Assembly (NCBI RefSeq): GCF_000763885.1
Contig: NZ_JRKO01000014.1
Span: 36,941-100,940, forward strand
DNA from: Paracoccus versutus
GTDB lineage: Bacteria > Pseudomonadota > Alphaproteobacteria > Rhodobacterales > Rhodobacteraceae
Length of the DNA stretch: 64,000 nucleotides
Direction: 5' to 3'
Positions 45,845-55,523 of the stretch are shown piece after piece; the stretch's first letter is position 1, and every line of letters begins with the position of its first letter. The position numbers were made by a program, and so were the translations under genes. Under the pieces are notes generated by a model. That model ran no database searches. It saw only the letters and a list, made by a program, of their open reading frames with translations, and had not been told where the DNA came from.

Positions 45845-47002
45845 ATGAAAATCCGTGAACTTCTTCTTGGACTCGGGATGGGCCTTGCCTGTGCCGTTTC
45901 CGCACAGGCCGAGGAAACCATCAGGATCGGTATTCCGGTCGGGCTCAGCGGCGCGAACAGCGTTGTCGCGCCATCGGTGGTGCAGGCGTCGGAACTGGCC
46001 GTGGACCAGATCAACGCGAAGGGCGGCGTGCTTGGACGTCGGCTGGAACTGGTGATCGCGGATGACGGCTCGGGTGCGCAGGGCGCGCAACGCGCCTATG
46101 ACAGCCTGGTCTTCCAGCAGAAGGTCGATGCCATTGTCGCAATGGAGACCAGCGCCGCGCGCAATGCCGGCCTGCCCATCGTGAACCGCGGCAAGGTCCC
46201 TCTCATCTATACCTCGTTCTACGAGGGCCGGTCCTGCTCGCCCTGGATGCATATCAACGCGTGGGTTCCCGAACAGCAGGTCGCCCCCATCGTCGATCAG
46301 TTCATGGACGAGATGGGCGCCAAAAAGTTCTTCCTGATCGGCAGCGACTACGCCTTTGGCCGGGGGATGCTGGAATTCACCCGCGAATATGTCGAATCCA
46401 AGGGCGGCACGGTCGTCGGAGAGGAATATCTGCCGATGGACGGCTCGGACTGGACGGCCATCATCTCGCAGATGCGGTCCGCCAGCCCCGATGCGCTGAT
46501 CACCTCGACCGCGGGCGGTGCGCCCAATGTCACCCTGACCAAGCAGCTTCGCGCCACCGGCGTGGACATTCCCTATGGCAACTACGCCATCGACGAAGGG
46601 ACCGCCGCCACGATGGGGACGGATGCCGAGGGCATCTATATCGCTGCCTCCTACATCACCGGCATCGATTCCGCCGCGAACAACGCGTTCCTGGAGGCAC
46701 TGAACGCCAAGTTCGGAGCCAAGGCCGAAACCCCGAGCGAATTGTCCGTCCCGCAATACGAAGGCATCCTCGCCTATGCCGCCGCGGTCGAGAAAGCCGG
46801 CTCGACCGATGCCGAAAAGGTGGTCGAAGCGTTGGGCGAAGTGACCGTGGACGGCCCGCGCGGCTCGATCACCATGAACAAGCAGCGCCACTCGCCGCTG
46901 ACCATGTATCTGGGTCGTGTCGCGGCCGACGGATCGGTCGAGGTGATCAAGTCCTTCCCCGACGTGGATCCGGGCGAGCAGTGCCCGCAGCTCGCCGGTT
47001 GA
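45845..47002 (+). CDS. Urea/amide-type ABC importer solute-binding protein
   Basis: The 385-residue Leu/Ile/Val-binding-protein-fold protein has a Sec signal peptide ending near VSAQAEE (residues 1-23), then TIRIGIPVGLSGANSVVAPS. It belongs to the AmiC/UrtA/LivJ group. It resembles the cytosolic AmiC of this block in fold, so the sensor and the importer may recognise the same ligand. It heads the permease and ATPase genes that follow and lies 24 bases after the amidase gene. Confidence 0.88.
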   Translation: MKIRELLLGLGMGLACAVSAQAEETIRIGIPVGLSGANSVVAPSVVQASELAVDQINAKGGVLGRRLELVIADDGSGAQGAQRAYDSLVFQQKVDAIVAMETSAARNAGLPIVNRGKVPLIYTSFYEGRSCSPWMHINAWVPEQQVAPIVDQFMDEMGAKKFFLIGSDYAFGRGMLEFTREYVESKGGTVVGEEYLPMDGSDWTAIISQMRSASPDALITSTAGGAPNVTLTKQLRATGVDIPYGNYAIDEGTAATMGTDAEGIYIAASYITGIDSAANNAFLEALNAKFGAKAETPSELSVPQYEGILAYAAAVEKAGSTDAEKVVEALGEVTVDGPRGSITMNKQRHSPLTMYLGRVAADGSVEVIKSFPDVDPGEQCPQLAG

Positions 47003-47054
47003 CCCCTGAATGATGCGGGGCGTGCCCCGCATCCCTTTCCGACAAGAGCGCAAG

Positions 47055-47891
47055 ATGGCTATTCTCGTCCTCGACATACTGACGACCGCCGCGATCCTGT
47101 TTGCGGTATCGGCTGGCCTGCTGATCATCCTCGGGGTGATGAAGCTGATCAACTTCGCCCATGGCGCCTTTCTGACCGTTGGCGGATACATGGCCTATCT
47201 CAACGGTGCTGCCGGTCTTTCGCCGTGGCTTTCGATCCCCCTGGCCGCTGGCGTCGGCTTTCTCGGCGGGCTGGTGATCGAGCGCGTGATCGTGCGCCCG
47301 CTCTATGATCGTCCTCTGGACGCGATCCTTGCCACCTGGGGACTTGGCATCGTGATTGGGCAACTGATCACGCTGGGCTTCGGCCGCGGCGTGCAGTTTG
47401 CACCGAACCCGATCAGCGGCACGACGGAACTGTTCGGCGTGGACTATTCGGCTTATCGCCTTGCGGTCGCGGTCATCGCCGTGCTTCTGGTCGTGGCATT
47501 GAGCGCGCTGCTGAAGTTGACCCGCTTCGGCCTGAACGCCCGCGCGGTCATCATGAACGAAAGACTGGCGCGCGGGCTTGGCATCGACAGCACCCGCGTG
47601 CGTGCGCTGACCTTTGGGCTGGGCGCAGCCCTTGCCTGCGCCGCCGGCGCGCTGATCACGCCGCTGATATCGGTCGATCCGAACATGGGGCTGCCCTGGC
47701 TGGTCAACAGCTTCATGCTGGTGATGGTCGCGGGCGTATCCTTTCCCAGTCTCCTCGTCGCCTCGCTGATCCTGGGCGGGGCGCAGGTCGTCGTCAGCAC
47801 TTATGCGAACCCGATTCTGGGCGGCATGACCATCGTGGTCGCAGCCGCGCTGGTTCTGCGCATCAGCCCCAAAGGATTCAGCCGTGCATGA
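47055..47891 (+). CDS. Branched-chain/urea-type ABC importer permease, LivH/UrtB-like
   Basis: The 278-residue membrane protein has about eight hydrophobic segments and the typical VMKLINFAHGAFLTVGGYMA (about residues 28-47) and LGIDSTRVRALTFGLGAAL. It starts at 47055 with a modest purine-rich ribosome binding site. It overlaps the fused permease-ATPase gene by eight bases. Confidence 0.88.
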   Translation: MAILVLDILTTAAILFAVSAGLLIILGVMKLINFAHGAFLTVGGYMAYLNGAAGLSPWLSIPLAAGVGFLGGLVIERVIVRPLYDRPLDAILATWGLGIVIGQLITLGFGRGVQFAPNPISGTTELFGVDYSAYRLAVAVIAVLLVVALSALLKLTRFGLNARAVIMNERLARGLGIDSTRVRALTFGLGAALACAAGALITPLISVDPNMGLPWLVNSFMLVMVAGVSFPSLLVASLILGGAQVVVSTYANPILGGMTIVVAAALVLRISPKGFSRA

Positions 47892-49677
47892 CATTTCCGC
47901 CGCCATCACAACCCGGTTCCGCGTGGCGGCGACCGGCTGCATCATCGGCCTGCTGGTCGTGGCCGTCGCGCCCTGGCTGCTGGACACCTACCTGACCAAT
48001 ATCCTCATCCGAACGCTGTTTCTGGCCACGGTCGTCATGACTGTGGACATCCTCTGGGGTTCGGTCGGAATCCTGACCTTCGGCCAGTCCGCCTTCTTCG
48101 GCATCGGGGCCTATGCCTGCGGATTGATCTTTACCCATTACGGCTTCGGTCCGGGCTGGGCGCTGGCCGGACTTGCCCTGGGGATCGGCGTTGGGGCGGT
48201 CGTCGCCGCCGCGACCGGCTGGCTGGCCTTCTTTCACGGTTCGTTGCCGCTTTACGCCTCGATCATCACGCTGGCCTTGCCGATCGTCCTGACGCAGGTG
48301 ATCTTTTCGGGCGGCAACTTTACCGGCTCTTCCAGCGGATTGTCGGGCTTTCCCACCTATTATTGGGATCTGAGGATCTGGTTCTGGACCGCGGGGACAT
48401 TCCTTGTGCTGACGACCACCGCCGCCTGGCTGCTGGTCCGCAGCGACTTTGGACGCGTGATGGTCGCCATCCGCGAGAACGAGGAACGCTGTGCCTATCT
48501 TGGTATCCCGGTGTCGCGCATAAAGATCATGCTGATGATCGCTTCGGCGGTGATCGCCTCGGCTGCGGGCTTCGGCTATGCCGCGTTCTCGAACGTCGTT
48601 GCGCCCGAACTGGCAAGTTTCCAGCTTGGTACCGAATTCCTGATCTGGACGGCACTGGGCGGGCGCGGAACGCTGCTGGGTCCGATATTCGCGGCGCTTG
48701 GCATCGACACCATGTCTTCGTGGCTGTCGGGAACGATGCCCTTTCTGTGGAAGCTGCTGATCGGCGTCGTCTTCGTGGCGGTCATCGTCCTTTTGCCGCG
48801 TGGCTTCGCGCCTCTTGTCGGCGGCCTGTTTCGCCGGATCCTGCCGGTCCGCACGGCCGGCGCGCCGGCCCGTGTCCTTGTCCCCGACACGCGCAGCCGC
48901 CTGGGGCAGGGGGCGGACGACCAGAAACCTCCGCTGAGGATCGAGCATCTGTCGCGCCGCTATGGCAGCCTCAGCGTGCTGACTGACGTGACCATGACCG
49001 GACGGGCCAGTCACCTGCTGGGCATCATCGGGCCGAACGGGGCGGGCAAGACGACGCTGATGCGCTGCATCAGCGACGGCAGCGAACGTAGCGGCGGAAA
49101 GGTCGAGATCAACGGTGCCGAGATCGGACGCGGCGCGCCGCAGGACATCGTGGCGTTGGGCGTCGGCCGCAGCTTTCAGAACACCAATCTTTTCGATACG
49201 CTGACCGTCGCCGATTGCCTGCTGCTTGCCCGCTACCGGATCGACGGCGCCCGGCTGTTTCGCAGCAGCGTCGGCATCGCCCTGCCGGAACCCGCGCTGG
49301 ACATCCTGCGCGCCACCGGGCTGGATCAGCGGTTGGCGGATGAGACGGGCAACCTGTCCCACGGCATGAAGCGCGGGCTGGAGCTTGCGATGGTGCTGGC
49401 GACCGAGCCGTCGGTGCTTTTGCTGGACGAGCCGACCGCCGGGCTGACCAGGCCCGAGCGCATGGTGATCGGCAAGGTGCTGGGCCGCCTGACGCGCGAC
49501 TACGGCCTGTGCATCGTCCTGATCGAACATGACCTGGATTTCGTGCGCGAGATCAGCGACCGCGTGGTCGTGCTGCATCAGGGCTCGATCCTGATGGAGG
49601 GCACCGTGGACGAGGTCGTTTCCTCGGAGCTGGTCAGGTCCGTCTATGCCGGGCATCATGTGGAGGCCGCGCAATGA
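47884..49677 (+). CDS. Fused ABC importer permease-ATPase (LivM-LivG/UrtC-UrtD in one chain)
   Basis: In this 597-residue protein, residues about 1-320 are a LivM/UrtC-type permease (ILTFGQSAFFGIGAYACGLI; SDFGRVMVAIRENEERCAYL). Residues about 345-597 are a LivG/UrtD-type ATPase with Walker A GPNGAGKTT, signature LSHGMKRGLELAM and LLLDEPTAGL. LSHG is more like UrtD than LivG; Met replaces the usual Gln in the signature. A roughly 30-residue charged linker joins the parts. No stop or start codon interrupts the join, and the frame is clean. Together with the separate permease and the second ATPase it completes the transporter. Confidence 0.88.
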   Translation: MHDISAAITTRFRVAATGCIIGLLVVAVAPWLLDTYLTNILIRTLFLATVVMTVDILWGSVGILTFGQSAFFGIGAYACGLIFTHYGFGPGWALAGLALGIGVGAVVAAATGWLAFFHGSLPLYASIITLALPIVLTQVIFSGGNFTGSSSGLSGFPTYYWDLRIWFWTAGTFLVLTTTAAWLLVRSDFGRVMVAIRENEERCAYLGIPVSRIKIMLMIASAVIASAAGFGYAAFSNVVAPELASFQLGTEFLIWTALGGRGTLLGPIFAALGIDTMSSWLSGTMPFLWKLLIGVVFVAVIVLLPRGFAPLVGGLFRRILPVRTAGAPARVLVPDTRSRLGQGADDQKPPLRIEHLSRRYGSLSVLTDVTMTGRASHLLGIIGPNGAGKTTLMRCISDGSERSGGKVEINGAEIGRGAPQDIVALGVGRSFQNTNLFDTLTVADCLLLARYRIDGARLFRSSVGIALPEPALDILRATGLDQRLADETGNLSHGMKRGLELAMVLATEPSVLLLDEPTAGLTRPERMVIGKVLGRLTRDYGLCIVLIEHDLDFVREISDRVVVLHQGSILMEGTVDEVVSSELVRSVYAGHHVEAAQ

Positions 49678-50381
49678 GCACGCCCCTTCTGACTGTCGAT
49701 GCGCTGACCAGCGGCTACGATTCCGCAGCGGTGTTGCACGATGTTTCCTTGCAGGTGGACAGGGCCCGGATCGTGGCGATCCTCGGCAAGAACGGCATGG
49801 GCAAATCGACGCTGCTGAAAACCATCATGGGTTTCGTGCGTCCCATCAGCGGCCGCATCACCCTTGACGGCAGGGACGTGACCGGTGCCGCACCGAACTT
49901 CATGGCCCGTGCCGGGATGGCGCACGCACCGCAGGAACATACGCTGTTCCAGGATCTGACGGTCGGGGACAACCTGCGCCTAGGGGTGGCGACGGATCGG
50001 CTGTTCCGGCAATGCCTGCCCGAGGTCGAGGCGGTCTTTCCGCGGATGATCGAACGGCTGGGCCAGCGTGCGGGCACCCTGTCGGGCGGCGAACAGAAGA
50101 TGCTGCTGATGTCGCGGGCGCTGATTGCCCGGCCGAAAATCATGCTGGTCGATGAGATCAGCGAGGGTTTGCAGCCCACGATGGTCGACCGCATCGCCCA
50201 GGCGCTGCTTCGCGCCCGCGACGAGCTGGGCATCGCCGTCCTGCTGGTCGAGCAGCATCTGGATTTCGCGCTGTCGGTTGCCGATCGGGTGGCGATGATG
50301 AAGCTGGGCGAGATCGTCGAGGAGGGCACGCGGCAGGAGCTTGCCGCCAGTGACGGGCTTGCCGCCCATCTTGCGGTGTGA
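49674..50381 (+). CDS. Urea/branched-chain-type ABC importer ATPase, LivF/UrtE-like
   Basis: The 235-residue ATPase has Walker [10 protein letters not shown], signature [15 protein letters not shown] and Walker [14 protein letters not shown]. The SEGLQP pattern is typical of LivF/UrtE. It starts within the stop codon of the fused permease-ATPase gene. It lies four bases before the urease gamma-beta gene, which ties import directly to urease expression. Confidence 0.9.
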   Translation: MSTPLLTVDALTSGYDSAAVLHDVSLQVDRARIVAILGKNGMGKSTLLKTIMGFVRPISGRITLDGRDVTGAAPNFMARAGMAHAPQEHTLFQDLTVGDNLRLGVATDRLFRQCLPEVEAVFPRMIERLGQRAGTLSGGEQKMLLMSRALIARPKIMLVDEISEGLQPTMVDRIAQALLRARDELGIAVLLVEQHLDFALSVADRVAMMKLGEIVEEGTRQELAASDGLAAHLAV

Positions 50382-50385
50382 CGCC

Positions 50386-51069
50386 ATGCGCCTGACCCCG
50401 CGCGAGACCGACCGGCTGCTTTTGTTCCAGGCGGCCCAGCTTGCCCGCCTGCGCCGAGCAAACGGCCTGTCCCTGACCGAACCCGAGGCGCGCGCCCTGA
50501 TCGCGGATACGATCTGCGAAGGCGCGCGTGCGGGGGGCACGGTCGCGGATATGGTTGCGCTCGGCTCCTCGGCCCTGACCGAGGACGACGTGATGCCCGG
50601 CGTGGCCGAGATGGTCCCGGTCGTCATGGTCGAGGCCCTGTTTCCCGACGGCCAGAAGCTTGTCTGCGTGCATGACCCCATCGCGCCGGGCAAGCGGTCC
50701 TCGGATGCCCTGCCGCCGCGCTGGCGAACGGGGACCGAGCCGGTAGAGGTCAATAGCGGCCGCGCCATCCTGCGGCTGCGCGTGGTCAGCACCGCCGACC
50801 GGCCGATCCAGATCGGGTCGCATTATCACTTTTTCGAAGTCAATCCCGCGCTGCATTTCGACCGGCAGGCGGCCTATGGCTTTCGGCTGGACATCCCCTC
50901 GGCGACGACGCTGCGCTTCGAGCCCGGCGACAGCCGCGACGTGGATCTGGTGGCCATCGGCGGCGCGCGCATCGTGCATGGGCTTGCGGGGTTGGTCGAT
51001 GGTCCGCTGGACGATCCCGGCATCCGCAGCGCCGCCATGGCGCGTCTCGCCACGTTTCTGGAGGGCTGA
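50386..51069 (+). CDS. ureAB: Urease gamma-beta fusion subunit
   Basis: In this 227-residue protein, residues about 1-100 are the gamma subunit ([36 protein letters not shown]). Residues about 115-215 are the beta subunit ([40 protein letters not shown]). In most alphaproteobacteria ureA and ureB are separate genes; fusion is known from Helicobacter and some actinobacteria. The start at 50386 follows the UrtE-like stop by four bases. It is the first gene of the urease operon, followed by ureC after two bases. Confidence 0.9.
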   Translation: MRLTPRETDRLLLFQAAQLARLRRANGLSLTEPEARALIADTICEGARAGGTVADMVALGSSALTEDDVMPGVAEMVPVVMVEALFPDGQKLVCVHDPIAPGKRSSDALPPRWRTGTEPVEVNSGRAILRLRVVSTADRPIQIGSHYHFFEVNPALHFDRQAAYGFRLDIPSATTLRFEPGDSRDVDLVAIGGARIVHGLAGLVDGPLDDPGIRSAAMARLATFLEG

Positions 51070-51071
51070 GC

Positions 51072-52787
51072 GTGGCTTGCAGCATCGAAAGAAGCCGCTA
51101 CCTGCAACTCTACGGACCGACGACCGGCGATTGCGTGCGGCTGGGCGACACGGGCCTGTGGGCGAAGGTCGAACGGGATCTGTGCGTGGGTGGCGATGAG
51201 CTGGTGTTCGGCGCCGGCAAGACCCTGCGCGCCGGAACCGGCTGCGACGGGGCGTTGACCGCTGCTGAGGGCATGCCCGACCTGATCGTGACGAATGCCC
51301 TGATCATCGACGCCGTGACCGGGATCTTCAAGGCGGATATCGGCATCCGCAAGGGTCGCATCATCGGGATCGGCAAGGCCGGCGATCCCAACATCATGGG
51401 CGGCGTGACGCCGGGCCTGACCGTGGGCGTGAACACGGACGTTCGCGCGGCCGAGGGGTTGATCGTCACCGCGGGCGGCATCGACTGCCATGTGCATTTC
51501 ATCGACCCCGGCCAGGTGGACGAGGCGCTTTGCGCGGGCGTCACCACAATGATGGGCGGTGGGTTGGGCCCGACGACGGTGCCCATCGCCTCGACCGGGA
51601 CCACCAACCTTGGGCTGATGCTGCAGGCGGCCGAGGCGTTCCCGATGAATTTCGGCTTCATCGCCAAGGCCGCCTCGCATCGGGTCGAACCGCTGCTGGA
51701 ACAGCTTGCCGCCGGGGCGGCGGGGCTGAAGATTCATGAGGACTGGGGTGCAAGTCCGGCGGTGATCGACGCGGCGCTGAAGGCGGCCGGGATCGGGGGC
51801 GGCCAGATCCAGCTGCACAGCGACACGTTGAACGAATCGGGTTTCGTGGAACACACGATCCGCGCCATCGGCGACCGCGGCATCCACGCCTATCATGTCG
51901 AGGGTGCGGGCGGCGGTCATGCGCCCGACATCATCCGCATCTGCGGGCGCGACAATGTCCTGCCTTCCTCGACCAACCCGACGAACCCGTTCACGATCAA
52001 TACGTTCGACGAACACTTCGACATGGCAATGACCAGCCATCACCTCAATCCCCGCCTGCCCGAGGATGTGGCCTTCGCCGAAAGCCGCATCCGGCGCGAG
52101 ACGATAGGGGCCGAGGACGTCCTGCACGATCTGGGCGCGATCAGCGCCATCGGCTCGGACAGCCAGGGCATGGGCCGGATCGGCGAGACCATCGCGCGCA
52201 CCTGGCAACTGGCGGAACATATGCGCGACCTGCGCGGCAGCCTGGACGAGGATCGCGGCACCGGCGCCGACAACTTCCGTATCCGCCGCTATGTGGCGAA
52301 ATACACGGTCAATCCGGCGCTGATGTTCGGCATCGGCCACGAGGTCGGCTCGATCGCGGTCGGCATGCTGGCCGACCTGGTTTTCTGGCGCCCGGACAGC
52401 TTCGGGGTCAAGCCGGAGCTGGTCTTGAAGGCGGGCTTCCCGGTTTGGGCGCCGCTGGGCGAGGCCAACGCCTCCTTGATGGCATGCGAGCCGGTCCGCT
52501 ATCGCCCGATGTGGGGCTGTTTCGGGCGCGCTCCGCAAAGCCTTGGCCTGCGTTTCGTTGCGCCGGCGGCGGTCGGGAACGGCCTTGCCGAGCGGCTGGA
52601 CCTGCGCGCAAGGCTTTCAGCCGTCTCGGACACGCGGGCGCTGCGCAAGCGCGACATGGTGCTGAACGACGCGCTGCCCGACATCGCCGTCGATCCCGAC
52701 AGCTTCCAGGTCCGCATCAACGGCGAGGTGGCGGACAGCCCCCCGGCAGAACGTGTTTCGCTGGGCCAAGGATACATGCTGAAATGA
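51072..52787 (+). CDS. ureC: Urease alpha subunit, divergent active-site flap
   Basis: This is a 571-residue urease catalytic subunit starting at GTG. All nickel ligands are present: His140 and His142 (CHVHF), Lys220, the carbamylated bridge (GLKIHEDWG), His249 ([10 protein letters not shown]), His283 (GGGHAPDI) and Asp363 (GSDSQGMGR). The flap His323 is kept. However, the flap Cys that precedes it is Ser and the following Asp is Asn (TSHHLN instead of CHHLD). The loop TGPAxGTxATTCTPGP after GVTTMMGGG is replaced by [14 protein letters not shown]. These positions line the substrate pocket, so activity on urea should be tested, not assumed. Nickel insertion would use the UreG, UreD, UreE and UreF encoded downstream. 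Confidence 0.9.
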   Translation: MACSIERSRYLQLYGPTTGDCVRLGDTGLWAKVERDLCVGGDELVFGAGKTLRAGTGCDGALTAAEGMPDLIVTNALIIDAVTGIFKADIGIRKGRIIGIGKAGDPNIMGGVTPGLTVGVNTDVRAAEGLIVTAGGIDCHVHFIDPGQVDEALCAGVTTMMGGGLGPTTVPIASTGTTNLGLMLQAAEAFPMNFGFIAKAASHRVEPLLEQLAAGAAGLKIHEDWGASPAVIDAALKAAGIGGGQIQLHSDTLNESGFVEHTIRAIGDRGIHAYHVEGAGGGHAPDIIRICGRDNVLPSSTNPTNPFTINTFDEHFDMAMTSHHLNPRLPEDVAFAESRIRRETIGAEDVLHDLGAISAIGSDSQGMGRIGETIARTWQLAEHMRDLRGSLDEDRGTGADNFRIRRYVAKYTVNPALMFGIGHEVGSIAVGMLADLVFWRPDSFGVKPELVLKAGFPVWAPLGEANASLMACEPVRYRPMWGCFGRAPQSLGLRFVAPAAVGNGLAERLDLRARLSAVSDTRALRKRDMVLNDALPDIAVDPDSFQVRINGEVADSPPAERVSLGQGYMLK

Positions 52788-52800
52788 GACGGAGGATGAC

Positions 52801-53415
52801 ATGGCGGCGGTGAGGATCGGAATCGGCGGCCCGGTCGGATGCGGCAAGACCCGGTTGGTCGAACGCTTGCTGCCGATCTGCCAGGACGAGGGCGTATCGG
52901 TCGCCGTGATCACGAACGATCTGGTGACTGCCGAGGATGCCGAACGGGTCCGCCGTTCCGGCCTGATCGACCCCGACCGGGTGCTGGGCGTCGAAAGCGG
53001 GGCATGCCCGCACACGGCGATCCGCGAGGATCCTTCGGTGAACATCGAGGCGGCGGAATATCTGGAAAGCCGCTTTTCCCCCGACCTGATCCTGATCGAA
53101 AGCGGTGGAGACAACCTGGCCGCGACCTTTTCCAGCGAGTTGGTGGATTGGTGGGCGTTCGTCATCGACGTCTCGGCTGGCGACGACATTCCGCGCAAGC
53201 GGGGCCTGGGTGTCCTGCGTGCCGACCTGCTGATCGTGAACAAGATCGACCTGGCCCCGCATGTCGATGCCGATCTGGACCGGATCCGGCAGGACGTTGC
53301 CGCCGCGCGGCCGGGTCGCCCCTCGCTGTTCACCGATCTGCGCCGGGATCGGGGCGTGCGCCCGGTTTTCGACGAGATCGCCCGATCCGCGCTGTTCCAC
53401 AGGATCGCCGAATGA
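52801..53415 (+). CDS. ureG: Urease accessory GTPase
   Basis: The 204-residue SIMIBI-class GTPase has P-loop GGPVGCGKT (residues 9-17), the nickel-binding Cys-Pro-His in [13 protein letters not shown], and base-recognition NKIDLAPHV. It hydrolyses GTP to drive nickel and bicarbonate delivery to UreC with UreD and UreF. Its place directly after ureC, before ureD, differs from the common order. Its stop overlaps the ureD start. Confidence 0.93.
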   Translation: MAAVRIGIGGPVGCGKTRLVERLLPICQDEGVSVAVITNDLVTAEDAERVRRSGLIDPDRVLGVESGACPHTAIREDPSVNIEAAEYLESRFSPDLILIESGGDNLAATFSSELVDWWAFVIDVSAGDDIPRKRGLGVLRADLLIVNKIDLAPHVDADLDRIRQDVAAARPGRPSLFTDLRRDRGVRPVFDEIARSALFHRIAE

Positions 53416-54227
53416 ACGAGGGGCATCTGTCGCTGCATCTGGTCCGGGATGGCGGGGGCCGGACCCGGCTTGCCCGCCGGCGGCAATGCTATCCCCTGAC
53501 GACGACGGCGGTCCTGCCCCTTGCTGAAGAGGACACGGCGCTGATCTATGTCCAGAATGCTGCGGGATCGGTCTTCGGCGGCGACAGGCTGTCGGTCGAT
53601 ATCCGGCTGGATGAGGGGGCGGAACTCTGCCTCTCGACACCCGCCGCGACGCGGTTGCAGGGAGACGTCCTCTCGGTGCAGACGACCCGTATTTCCGTGG
53701 CGCGGAACGGTTTTCTGGAATCCGTGCCGGACATGGTCATCCCCCATGCAGGGGCCTGCCATCACCAGATTACCCGGTTGGCGATGGAAAGGGATGCGAG
53801 TGCGATCCTTCTGGACAGCATGGCGCCGGGCCGTGTGGCGCGGGGCGAGCGGCACGACTATGCCCTTGTCCTGCTGCGGCTGGTCGTGACGTGCGAGGGC
53901 CGCGACATCCTGATCGACGGTGCGCGCTTCTGCCCCGCAGAGGCCGATCCCGCCCTGGCAGGCGCCTTGGGCGAAGAGGGCTATGTCGGAACGCTTTTTG
54001 CCCTGAGTGCGCAGGTGGATTCCGTGGCTCTGGCCGCCGACATCGCTGCTTCGCTTGACGGCACGCAGGGGGCCTTCGGCGGCGCGGCCCCGCTGGCATC
54101 GGGTTACGGCGTCGTCGCGCGCTTTCTTGCCGCGGATGCTCCAGCATTGCGCGCGGCCAGCCACCGGGCCTGGGATGCGGCAAGGCGCCGGATGAGGAAC
54201 CGTCCGGCGCCTGTCCTTAGAAAATGA
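53412..54227 (+). CDS. ureD: Urease accessory protein UreD
   Basis: The 271-residue UreD/UreH-family protein has [20 protein letters not shown] and [20 protein letters not shown] near the N-terminus, and the conserved [12 protein letters not shown]. It is the scaffold that binds apo-urease and receives nickel from the UreG-UreF complex. It starts at the ATG overlapping the ureG stop. Confidence 0.88.
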   Translation: MNEGHLSLHLVRDGGGRTRLARRRQCYPLTTTAVLPLAEEDTALIYVQNAAGSVFGGDRLSVDIRLDEGAELCLSTPAATRLQGDVLSVQTTRISVARNGFLESVPDMVIPHAGACHHQITRLAMERDASAILLDSMAPGRVARGERHDYALVLLRLVVTCEGRDILIDGARFCPAEADPALAGALGEEGYVGTLFALSAQVDSVALAADIAASLDGTQGAFGGAAPLASGYGVVARFLAADAPALRAASHRAWDAARRRMRNRPAPVLRK

Positions 54228-54237
54228 AGGAAAGATC

Positions 54238-54765
54238 ATGCTGATCGTTGGTGAAATCCTGGGTCATGCCGATGAAACGCGTTTTCGCCACCGGCGGCGG
54301 GACAGGATATGGATCGCCGCCGCCGATGCGGGCCGGCGCCGGCTTCGCAGGACCAGCGAAGCGGGCGCCGATGTCGGCATCGACCTGCAAAAGCCAGGCT
54401 GGCTGTCGGATGGCGCGGTTCTGGACGATGACGGAACCCGTATCCTGACCGTGGCCCGCCTGCCGGAAGAGGTGATGATCGTCACCCTGTCCGAAACCGA
54501 TATTCTGGCGGCGTTCCGGGTCGGGCATGCCCTTGGAAATCGCCACGCCCCCTGTGAGTTGCGGGGCCGCGAAGTCATCGTTCCCGTGACCGAGACCCCC
54601 GAACTGACCGCACGCCCGCTGCTGGCGCACAATATCGACCCCGCGCATATCCGTTTCGCGCGCATACCCTTTGCGGCGGATGCCCCGCCTGTCTGCGCGG
54701 GGGCCGGGCACGATCATCCGGCGGACCGTCCGCGTCATCATCACCACCACCATCACGCAGAATGA
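54238..54765 (+). CDS. ureE: Urease accessory metallochaperone UreE
   Basis: The 175-residue protein has the UreE N-terminal beta domain and the ferredoxin-like metal-binding domain (FRVGHALGNRHAPCELRGRE, with the conserved His region). It ends in a His-rich tail (seven consecutive His before the last two residues), a nickel-storage feature common in UreE. AAGGAAAG precedes the start. The stop overlaps the ureF start. Confidence 0.9.
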   Translation: MLIVGEILGHADETRFRHRRRDRIWIAAADAGRRRLRRTSEAGADVGIDLQKPGWLSDGAVLDDDGTRILTVARLPEEVMIVTLSETDILAAFRVGHALGNRHAPCELRGREVIVPVTETPELTARPLLAHNIDPAHIRFARIPFAADAPPVCAGAGHDHPADRPRHHHHHHHAE

Positions 54766-55484
54766 CCCATGACACGACGTCTGGCGCGCTGGCGGATGGC
54801 CCGGCGCTGCTGGCCCTGATGCAGCTGTCGGACACCGCCCTGCCCATCGGGCGGTACGCCCATGCCCTGGGACTGGAGCGCCTGCTGCGCGACGGCCGGG
54901 TGCCCGACGAAAGACGCCTCCGGCAGATCGTTGTCTCGGCACTGATGCAGGGGGGCGCCCGCTGCGACGGGGCGGCGGCATCCCTTGCGCATCAGGCCCT
55001 GACATCCGGGGACGAGGCCCGGTTGTTGGCCATCGACGCCCGGCTCGATTGCCTGAAGCTGACCGATGCAGCACAGGCGGCCTCTCGCCGATGCGGTCGC
55101 AGGCTGGCGGTGCTCGCACCCTCGTTGTCGCGCGACGCGGTGCTGGCGGATTATGCGGGTGCCATCGCCACGGGCCGCAGTCCCGGCCATCTGGCGGTGA
55201 TCTCGGCGGCAACCTCGGCGGCCTGCGGCGTTTCCCGCCCGGCTGCGGCTCTGATGGAACTGCGTGGCATCGCCACGATGATCCTGTCGGCGGCGGTGCG
55301 CCTGGACATCGTGCCTGCGGCGGCGTCGCAGGCGGTGCTCGCCGGTTTCGCGCCCGAGATCCTGGCGGCCAGCCGGATCGCCCTGGCGACCGCGCTGGAC
55401 GAGATGGAATGCAGCGCGGCTGCCGTGATCGAGACGGCCGCCATGCGCCATGCGCGGGACCACGGTCGCTTGTTCGCCACATGA
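54762..55484 (+). CDS. ureF: Urease accessory protein UreF
   Basis: The 240-residue all-helical UreF-family protein has LMQLSDTALPIGRYAHALGL (about residues 19-38) and AATSAACGVSRPAAALMELR later. UreF regulates the GTPase UreG during urease activation. The ATG overlaps the ureE stop. It is the last recognised urease gene of the block. Confidence 0.87.
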   Translation: MTHDTTSGALADGPALLALMQLSDTALPIGRYAHALGLERLLRDGRVPDERRLRQIVVSALMQGGARCDGAAASLAHQALTSGDEARLLAIDARLDCLKLTDAAQAASRRCGRRLAVLAPSLSRDAVLADYAGAIATGRSPGHLAVISAATSAACGVSRPAAALMELRGIATMILSAAVRLDIVPAAASQAVLAGFAPEILAASRIALATALDEMECSAAAVIETAAMRHARDHGRLFAT

Positions 55485-55523
55485 ATACCGCAACGAAGCA
55501 AGGGCCGGCACGGAGTGATGGGA

